From NCBI GenBank assembly GCA_032358255.1, contig JAULBX010028471.1:1-28651 (forward strand): a stretch of 28,651 bases of DNA, in the 5' to 3' direction. This DNA is from Heterotrichella gracilis (Eukaryota > Sar > Xanthophyceae > Tribonematales > Xanthonemataceae). The translations under genes and the position numbers were made by a program. The first letter of the stretch is position 1. The number at the start of each line of letters is the position of its first letter. The notes under the pieces are model-generated. The model was not told the DNA's origin. It worked only from the letters and a program-made list of their open reading frames with translations, and did no database searches. Below, piece after piece: positions 11,332 to 19,700 of the stretch.

Positions 11332-12514
11332 ATGGCAGCAGCTCCATTGAGCTTTGCAGCTGCGGCTGCAAGTGCGAAGGAGAAGGACGCGCCCCTCAGG
11401 GCAGTACAGCTAGATGGGCAGGTGGTGCTAAAGATTGCCAAGCACTGCCAAGAAGCGCTGCCATCGGTGGTCACTGGCCAGCTGTTGGGCTTGGACGTGG
11501 GGCAGACGCTTGAAGTCACCGACTGCTTCCCTTTCCCAGTAAGTGGGCCCTTGTCGCGTGTGCCCTGCCCATCTGTGGGTTTTTTGGCATGGGATTCAAA
11601 CTACCACAACCATGCTCTACAGGGAACAGATGCGGGTGGGGAGGAGCCAGAAGATGGGTCCAGCTACCAGCTGGATATGATGCGGTGCCTCCGTGAAGTG
11701 AACGCCGACAACAACACTGTGGGATGGTAAGCGTCCAGTGGCTATCATCTCGATGCCCATCGCCCTGCTGGAATTGCTCCAGGATGGCTTAGTGTGCTGC
11801 ATGTTACCTTACTGCAGGTACCAGTCCACGATTTTGAGCTCATACCAAACGCCAGAGCTCATCGACACGTTTGTCAACTACCATGAGAGCATCAAGCGCT
11901 GCATATGCCTGATCTACGACGTGGAGAAGGCCAAGGCTGGCTCCTTTGGTTTCAAGGCCATCCGGCTCAAGGACTCGTTCATCAAGATCTACAAGGAGGG
12001 TGGCTTGACGCTGGAGAAGCTGCAGGCATCAAACACCAACTGGCAGGACATCTTTGAGGAAGTGCCAGTTGTCATCCACAACTCACCCATCGTCGCGGCG
12101 CTCATGGCGTCCATCTCATGCCAGTCGCGCGGCACCGAGGTGGAGTTTGAGAAGCTCAACGTGGACATGGCGCCAGTCCTGGAGAAGAACTGCGAGCTGG
12201 TCAACGACTCCATGGCAGACCTGCTGGAGCAGCAGGACCGGCTGTCCAACTACTTCAGGCAGTACACCCGGCACCAGCAGCAGATGTCGCAGTTTGTGCA
12301 GAAGCGCAAGCAAGAAAACATGGCGCGCAAGGCGGCCGGGGAGGAGCCCCTGCCTGAGACGGACCCCAACCTGCGGGCCCCGCAAGAGCCGCCACAGCTG
12401 GAGAGCTACCTGGTGATGAACTCGTTGAGCTCGGGGTGCGACATGCTCAACACCTTCTCCTCGCAAGGCCTGGAGAAGCTGTTCTTGATGGAGGGGCTGC
12501 AACACACAAAGTAG
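11332..12514 (+). CDS. Eukaryotic translation initiation factor 3 subunit H (MPN domain)
   Basis: Exons 11332-11538, 11623-11726 and 11818-12514 give 335 aa, normal for eIF3h. It is a non-catalytic MPN subunit of the eIF3 complex in the cytosol, which brings mRNA to the 40S ribosome and, in plants, supports reinitiation after upstream ORFs. The MPN domain occupies about residues 22-160: VQLDGQVVLKIAKHC, GQLLGLDVGQTLEVTDCFPFP, then the NTVGWYQS turn across the second intron, then YQTPELIDTFVNYHES. The JAMM metal-binding residues are lacking, as expected for this subunit. The C-terminal half is helical (LEKNCELVNDSMADLLEQQD, RQYTRHQQQMSQF) and ends in LEKLFLMEGLQHTK. The 84- and 91-base introns are short. 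The N-terminal Ala-rich run (AAAAASA) is poorly conserved in the family. Confidence 0.95.
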
Positions 12515-13471
12515 AGGGGTTTTGGACTGACTGCTTGCCAGCGTCACAGTATGGAGTTTTCATGCGTTTTCACCTGCTGATCCTGGCAGCAGCATTTTCC
12601 CTGCTGCACGGCTAGTGGAGCTGGTACTGGGATTCACTTGTCCTGTAAGACAATAGTGAGAGCTGAGCAGGATGTTGGTTGCTGCATGCAGTGGTTAGCA
12701 CGGTAGCGTGCGCTTTGCTTTGGCGCGTGTTTCTTTCAGGCGATGGACAACACCAGGGGTTTAGTCTGGTTGGGTGGGGATCGGGGTAGCGGACTATAAT
12801 GCAGTGCATCTGAAAGGTGTGGGCTTGCCATGCAGTCATTTTGCTGTGATTATTAATTGTAAATTGATGGTGGTGTGCCTCGAGTCGTTCATGACCTCAT
12901 GCATGGTAGGGCATGAGGCCAATCTGGCATTAGGGCATGTGGGTGGCGATTATCAAATGGATGATCACCAGAGTGTAGATTCATCTTCTCCTCTTATCTG
13001 AGGGACACGGTGAATGGGTGTAAACTTTTTCTCCTGCACCAAAGGCTGTCGTGTAACAACACCAGCTATGGCACTTGCCATGCACTATGCACGCTGGCTG
13101 GCACAATCCCACACTGGATCCATCCATAGTCAGCCGCTTGAATGCCGTATGCTCCCATGGTGCTGGCTTTAAATACGGTGCACGTTGCAGGGAATATGAA
13201 AGATAAAATATTGGCAGTATTTTTGTGGGTAGTCTCGTCTCTGCACTTTCAATGAAAGTTTCAACCCTGCAACACATGCATGCCTGCACATAATGCAATG
13301 CAGTCCCCGTCAACAATATAGGGTGTTTCAGTTGCTGGAAAGTAGATTTTAAAGCCTATGTGTATTCACATAGCATATATGTGTGTGCTACACGAAGCTC
13401 TATAGGTTGGGTAGGGCTCATTACCACTGTCTCCTCACGCATGCCACACTGCAGCCTCGTCACACACAGCC
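12515..13471. other. eIF3h 3' UTR and upstream region of the next gene
   Basis: No supported coding sequence. It starts with the eIF3h 3' UTR, containing a TGTAA at 12644-12648, and ends with the promoter and 5' UTR of the asparagine-synthetase-like gene. A CATATATGTG lies about 100 bases before that ATG; its function is unknown. Confidence 0.55.
12644..12648 (+). promoter_or_regulatory. TGTAA poly(A) signal candidate for eIF3h
   Basis: TGTAA, the green-algal polyadenylation motif, 130 bases after the eIF3h stop and on its strand. Distance and identity fit; the cleavage site itself is not visible. Confidence 0.55.
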
Positions 13472-15984
13472 ATGAGAAGAGAAGACACGATATTCTTGAC
13501 CGCCACGGTATCCGCTGGCCTGTTGGGGGCAGTATTGCTGTATCTAAGCAAGTATGGCACCGACAAAATCAGTGATTTGAGGGCAACCATCCTGCAGGCA
13601 ATCCGTGATATCAGCCAACACGTCAAATGGGACCGGACAAGGTACCTTGTGCAAGCGTCCAACGCTGACTCGTCACTGCAAAATTTCGTTGTATGCTCAC
13701 AGCCTCGCATTCACAGGGCCTGCGTCATCCTCAGCGGAGGGGTGGACAGCTCCATTGCGGCATGCATGGGCAAGGAGGTGCTGGGACTTGATGCAGCTTT
13801 CACAGTCTTGACCACCCCAGGTACGTCTTAATTGCATCTCACAAGCAATAGCGTAATTGACTCCCCACCATGCCTTCCCATTGCTGATGTGTGGCGCCAT
13901 TATCTGGGGTTTGTTTCCCCCGCTCATGACCCAGCCAATAACTGGATAGGTTATGGCTAATGTAGCAATGCTGGAATGCACGTAACTAACTAACTAACTA
14001 ACTAACTAATGTAGCAATGGGTGCATCCCCCACTGTGCACTTGATACTTCATCACCCTTCCTCAGCTGCACCCCCACCCATGGACCACCCACCACTTCCC
14101 AACCCCCCACCCCCCCCACACCCACAGACTGCACCGACCGCCCTCACGCCGCCCCAGTGGCTGCTGCCGCCGGGCTGCGCCACGTGGCGCTGGAGGTGAC
14201 ACTGGAGGAGGTGCTGAAGGAGCTGCCCACGTGCTGCAAGGTGCTGCAGACATTCGACCCCATGGCGCTGCGCAACGAGATTGCAGGTGCGCACCCGGTG
14301 AAAAGGAGAATATAATATGTACTTAGGTTCAGGGTTCAGGGTTTAGCATTTGGGTCATGTCAGATTGCATCGTTAGGCATCCGTGCTGGTGTCACCATCT
14401 GCATGCCACCCATCCATTTTGCATTATGGCATGTGGCCCTGTGCAGTGTGTCGCGCCCTGCTTAAGGCCCAAGGCATTGTATGCACGTTCATGGGAAACC
14501 TTAGTACCATGCCTGCCCACCATGCCGATACTTGAAGCCACACAATCCGCCATCCATGCACCACACCCATAACGTCACCATCTGCATGCCGCCCATCCCC
14601 TCCCAATGTGGGACGGTGCCCTGTGCAGTGTGCCGCGCCCTGCGTGAGGCGGCTGCCCAGGGCTACACGTGTGCGGTGACGGGTGATGGTGCAGATGAGT
14701 TGTTTGGTGGATACTCATTCAGCCATGGGTTGGAGCCAAGGGAGTGGGCCAAGTGGCGCAAGCACATGGCTAAGGTCATGCAGTTTGGGAGCGTACCATT
14801 GGGTGGGTGGGGGGATTGGTGGGTGTGGGGGGCCCTGGCAATGGTAATCCTCCCCGCATGTGCACACTTTTGCTACTTTGGGCTTGCAGTAATTTGTGGG
14901 TGTTGCAGCAGTGTTTGTTGCCTGGATGGTTGTAGGCCTAGGAGCACTTGGGAGATGAATGAAAAGGGTGGTGAATGCAATCTGCAAGCTGCATTTAGTG
15001 AATAGAACAAACATTCCCACGTGTGCAGGCAAGCACTTTGGCGTGCACGTCATGTCCCCATTCACCCAGCAGGAGGTGGTGCGGGCAGCGCTGCAGCTGG
15101 GCAAGGGGGAGTGTGTGCAGGAGGTGGAGGGGAAGACGATGGGCAAGGTACCGCTGCGCCGCGCCTTCCCCGAGGTACCCACCTGCTGGCGGGCCAAAGA
15201 CCCTATCGAGGTGAATCACATGCGGCATGCCAATCTTTACAAGAAGTAATACTCTTATATAGTTAGTTGCTAAAATAAAGACAAAATATGTTCACATTAG
15301 TTCACATCAGTAAGGCTTAAACTCTAGCAGCTGTGGGCATATTCTATCACAGAGGACTGTCACTGTATGCACCTGACTGCCGGTTGTTGTTTGATTTAAT
15401 ACGTCCCAAGTGGCTGCGATAATCTAATGCCTTTCTATGTATTACGAAATGAATTCATTACCCTTGCTGCTGTAGGTTGGGTGCGGCACCACTGAGCTTG
15501 GTGATCGACCCTGGCTGGGCCTCAAGGGCTACTTCCACTCCGTGATCAGCGACGAGGAGTTCAGCCGCCAGCAGCAGTTTGTGCGTGAGCAGCATGGGGT
15601 GGAGCTGAGGGACAAGGAGCACCTGCACTACTACCGGGCGTTCAGGTGGGAACCACCAATGTTGGTTTGAATGAAATTGATTATCTGGGAGTGCCTCCTA
15701 CGTACGTGCATATGACAAAGAAAATGTGAACATTACCATCATCATTTGCCATGATGCACCTCACCCCTGTGCACGATGTTATGCACATGACAAGTCTCAT
15801 CATAACTTTGCCTCTTTTATACTGCCCCCCTCCTCCTTGCAGGGCTGTGTTCCCCAACGGCCAAGTCCCCGGCAAGCCTCGTGATGGCAGTGATCCCTGC
15901 CCCAAGTGCCGCTACCAGCTCAGCCACCGCACACAGACATTCTGCACCACGTGCGGCCACTACGACCCAAACATGCGGTCATAA
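13472..15984 (+). CDS. Membrane-anchored standalone asparagine-synthetase-like PP-loop enzyme with zinc ribbon
   Basis: Exons 13472-13641, 13717-13820, 14128-14286, 14629-14802, 15029-15210, 15476-15645 and 15843-15984 give 366 aa. Residues 7-25 form a hydrophobic, probably transmembrane helix (TIFLTATVSAGLLGAVLLYL), followed by KYGTDKISDLRATI. The PP-loop is ILSGGVDSS (about 61-69). Next come TGDGADELFGGY, the signature of the asparagine synthetase synthase domain, then FGVHVMSPF, and GKVPLRRAF...CWRAKDPIE. The C terminus has CPKCRY...CTTCGHYD, a CxxC...CxxC zinc ribbon. There is no N-terminal class-II glutamine amidotransferase domain and no Cys2, so ammonia or another amine donor is expected. 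The reaction is probably ATP-dependent adenylation of a carboxylate (asparagine-like amidation), but the true substrate is unknown. The first intron (13642-13716, 75 bases) is stop-free and in frame, so an alternative 391-aa form is possible. Family level is secure, function is not. Confidence 0.88.
13957..14019. repeat. Intronic 49-base tandem copy flanking a (TAAC)n microsatellite
   Basis: CTAATGTAGCAATG occurs at 13957-13970 and again at 14006-14019, 49 bases apart. Seven TAAC/TAAT units (13983-14010) lie between and overlap the second copy. This is in intron 2 of the asparagine-synthetase-like gene, about 120 bases before its 3' splice site. CTAAC matches the branch-point consensus, so the tract offers many equivalent branch-point candidates. 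Confidence 0.8.
14325..14352. repeat. Degenerate telomere-like TTCAGGG/TTTAG units in intron
   Basis: GGTTCAGGGTTCAGGGTTTA in the intron after exon 3 of the asparagine-synthetase-like gene: three degenerate TTTAGGG-type units. Confidence 0.55.
14391..14479 (+). repeat. Decayed copy of the exon 4 acceptor and 5' edge, in the preceding intron
   Basis: This copies 14574-14662, the end of intron 3 and start of exon 4 of the asparagine-synthetase-like gene, 183 bases upstream. Shared blocks are GTCACCATCTGCATGCC, CCCATCC, the acceptor CCTGTGCAG and TGTGxCGCGCCCTGC. Read in the exon frame, the copy encodes VCRALLKAQGIVC where the true exon has VCRALREAAAQGYTC. Confidence 0.85.
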
Positions 15985-16292
15985 CCATTAATCATCCACA
16001 AGGGTACATCATTCAGCAATACATTTACTGCAGCCAGTGGCCCTCAGCTGTCATAACTACATGCCTGGCATGGCAATTGTGATATCATATGACCCATTTG
16101 CGACTAAGTCCGCGAGTTGCGTTTAAAACCCAATGGGATAGGAAAGCAATCCTTACGCCATTGAGATACTCAATCCACCTTCTCAAGTGGATCCACTCGG
16201 TGGTCCCCACTGCTGGCCAGTGGTGGAGCCTAGATTATGTTAGCCTGCCAACAACAACGGATTGAATCCGATATCGTGTCGCAAAACTATCT

Positions 16293-16297
16293 TGTAA
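16293..16297 (+). promoter_or_regulatory. TGTAA poly(A) signal candidate, asparagine-synthetase-like gene
   Basis: TGTAA about 310 bases after the stop codon, on the coding strand. Confidence 0.4.
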
Positions 16298-16438
16298 TGG
16301 ACAGATTAAGTGCCACTTGCAATCCTTGACTCGACAGGAATATGCTGTGTTCAATGTTACAGTAGGCTACACTGGCAGTTTATGACAAAATCTGCCGCTA
16401 TCTCGAGAGTCTGATCATCCATGTTGTCAAGGCAAGCT

Positions 16439-16443
16439 TTACA
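16439..16443 (-). promoter_or_regulatory. TGTAA poly(A) signal candidate, GUF1
   Basis: TTACA on the plus strand is TGTAA on the minus strand, about 295 bases after the GUF1 stop. A second one is at 16361-16357. Confidence 0.4.
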
Positions 16444-16737
16444 AGAAAGCAGTGCCTCAGGCATCGAGTCAACCATTTGCAATTCTATGCATGATGAGTC
16501 ATCATGATTGCACTATCACTCTAGCGTAGGTACTGTCACCGTGCGGCGCCGCCGGCCAGGCGGCGGCCAGGCTGACCAGACACATGTGCTTCAGGCTGCG
16601 GCAGCGGCCACAGAACACACACGCCCTCACACTACTTTCCCGCTGCGCACAACCCCGCATGTCCTCTCGCCTGGCGCAGCATTCAGCCTGGGCAACGCCC
16701 CCGCCTCGCCCCCCAGCAAACCCTCAACCCCTTCCCA

Positions 16738-19700
16738 TCATCCCCGGGATGCCACCAGCGCATGGAACGCCTCCTGCGGCACCTCCACCTGCCCCACCCG
16801 CCGCATGCGCTTCTTGCCCTCCTTCTGCTTGTCCAGCAGCTTGCGCTTGCGGCTCACGTCCCCGCCGTAGCACTTTGCAAGCACGTTCTTGCGCAGGGCC
16901 TGGGGGGTTGGAGGGGGTCGATTGTAAGGTGGAATTTAGGGTCAAGGTGAAGTTAGGGAGCAGCACTTAACAAGCATTTTCTTGCGCAGGTCCTGGGGGC
17001 AAGAGAGGCAGGTTTAGGGATATTTATTGGGGTTGGCAATTGGCCCACCGCGGTTTTCCACAGGGCCTGGGATGGCATTGGGAGGTGCAGAGTTTAGGGT
17101 ATGTCTTGCCCCAACCATATCCTTGCTGACCTGGCTGTACTGCCGGAATGAATGTAAACACATGCCGTGACTCTTGGCCAACGCGTTGTTGTGCAGGGCT
17201 TGACCTCCCCCATCACCACTAGTATCAAATAGTGCAATATTTCCCTTTTAAGTAGAAAGACCTGTCAGCACGCTCACCTTGATCGTCTCCCGTGCCACCA
17301 CCTTATTGTTTGCCGCAGCCTGCAGCACCACCTCAAAAAGCTGCCGGTCCAGGAGGTCCTTCAGCCGCCCCACCAGCGCACGACCTAGGCGCTGCGCACC
17401 GTCCTTGTGCACAACCCTAGCTAGGGCGTCCACTGCCTGGCCGTTGATCAGGATGTCCAGACGCTGAAGCTCCGCCCTGGAGGGCAAGATACATGGATGC
17501 TGACTAATAATCAATGATCATGTAGATCAGATACGTATTTATTATTTGCTTTAAAACTGATATTTGCTTTCAGCTTACACAAATCACACTGATTACATAA
17601 TTCCGTGAACGTTTTAAACAGAAACGCATTCTGTCCTTGAACAGATACAAGTTTTCAGGCAAAGGAAAAGGGCGCCAGTGAACCGTCATGAGGATATCCC
17701 CTGCATCACAGTGGGCCTTTCTGTCCCCATGGCCCCTACCTGCGAGGCGAACCCTCCTCGTACGTGAAAGATGCGTAGCCGGAGGTGGCAGACTTGAGCT
17801 CGTCGTAAAAATCCCCCCCCAGCTCAGCCAGGGGGAGGATGTACCTGGGTGGGTGGAGGGGGTGGGGCGGTGATTACCACCGGTGGTGGTGAGGGGTTGC
17901 TGTACAAGGGTGTGTGTGTTTCAGGACACACACCAAGCCCCCGTTCAGGATTGAATACACTGTGCCACAAAATGTGTGGTGCATAAATTTGTGACACAAA
18001 TTTACTGTAATAATTTCACTGCATCCATGTACCACAGATGGTTCAGGCACAGCCCATGCAACCCACCACACAGGCTCTCGCACATGCACAGCCGGTTCCC
18101 ACGAACTGCCCACCACCACCACCACCACCACCCACCTGAGTAGCGCCCGGTCACTCCCCGGCATGCTGTGGTCCACCATCTCCCCCCTGCGCTCATGGCA
18201 CAGCTCCATCACCCGCCCAGTGTACCCCCCAGGCACCACAATGCTGGCCAGTACAGTGGGCTCCCACACTCCCGTCACCCGTTGGTCGAGGGGGTACTCT
18301 GCGGGGCTGCTGATTTCAAGGGTTTTCCCCCCTTGCAGCTCCAGGGTGCAGGGCACAGTGGGGGCGGTGGAGATGACGCTGGCTCCGTGCTCCTGCTGCA
18401 GGCGCTGGAGGAACACCTGGGGATGGACGGGGAGTTGCGGGCTGCTGGGTGGTGCACCCGTAGGGTTGGTGGAGATCACACTGGCTATGCGCTCTTGCCT
18501 CAAACCCCAGAACTTTACTCCCTAATCCTCAATCCCTAATTCTTTTGCTCCAGCCTGCCTCGAAACGCGACACACCGCCACCAACCCTCCCCTGCAAACC
18601 CCCTCCACCCAACCTCCAGCTCCAGCAGCCCCAGGAAGTTGCATCTGACGCCAGCGCCCCCCACACCCTACAAAACATCCCAGCAGAGAATGGAAAACCC
18701 CCACCCACCTCCATGTGCAGCAGCCCCAGGAAGCCGCATCTGAAGCCAGCGCCCAGCGCCACACTGCTCTCCCTGGCCACCGCAACGCTGGCGTCGTTGA
18801 GCGTCAGGCGCTCCATTGCCGCAGCAAGCTGCTCATACTCGTCACCCGCAACGGGGAACAGCCCGGCAAACACCATGGACTTGGCGGGCCTGAAGAAAAG
18901 GGGGGCAATCAAGAATGGAAAATGGAACTGGATTTACTCATTCAGACGAGCCTTGCCTCATGGATTGGGGTGAGGTACATGGAGACACATTGACCTTGCT
19001 GGAAAGCTGGACTGCACTCAGTGGTCGTGCTTACTAAAATTGTATTCTCTCTTCTTCTTGTACATATTCATTAATTAACCCTATATTGACCTCCCGTACC
19101 TGAAGCCCGGCAGGGGTGTGACGGGCGCCTTGAGTCGGTGCAGCGTGTCCCCAATCCTGGCCATGCGTGTGCTCTTCATCCCCAGAATAACATACCCCAC
19201 CTGGCCGGTGCACAGGCGGGAGGTGGGGCAGGGCTCGGGGGTAAGCAAGCCAACCTGCGGGTAAAAGGGTGAGAGAGGTGGGCAAATAAGTGGTGGGTTT
19301 CTCAAACCATGGTGGTTGTGTGGAAGTGAATGTGAGGCGTGTGTGATGATTGCATGGGTGTGGGGTGGGGGAGTGGGGGGAAGCAGATAGGTTGCAACAA
19401 TTGGCCACCCCTCAGTGTACATGTGGGTGCGCAAGGTGGGAGCTTGGGCAGTTGCCTGGGCAAACAGACATCTGGCAGGGCTCGTTTATGCAGTGCAAAT
19501 ACATCTACAGATAGACGCCGGCTGCTTGCAAACAAAAAGGTAGGAGACAACTTACATCTGAAGCCTCGTAGGTGTCCCCCGATGACATTGCCGTCACCTT
19601 ATCCCCCTTGTCAAGCTGCCCGTCAATGATTTCCACCAGGCACACAACACCCCTGGCACCGACAAAGAAGGATCTCTGACCACGCAACCCCATTCAAGGT

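Larger units (their letters stand above)
15985..16737. other. Convergent 3' region between two tail-to-tail genes
   Basis: No supported gene. It holds the 3' UTR of the asparagine-synthetase-like gene from the left and that of GUF1 from the right. TGTAA motifs on each strand (16293-16297 plus; 16443-16439 minus) would let both transcripts end without overlap. 16500-16737 has open GC-rich frames on the plus strand that look like chance. Confidence 0.6.

Noticed and set aside
12116..12547. 143-aa minus-strand frame
   Set aside because: Shadow of eIF3h exon 3; Leu/Arg-rich composition from antisense of a GC-rich helical region.
14017..14199. Pro/Pro-rich plus-strand frame before exon 3
   Set aside because: It is a C-rich polypyrimidine tract ahead of the 14128 acceptor, not a coding repeat.
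16508..16970. Plus-strand frames of 120 and 128 aa
   Set aside because: Antisense to the last GUF1 exon and its 3' UTR; no family resemblance.
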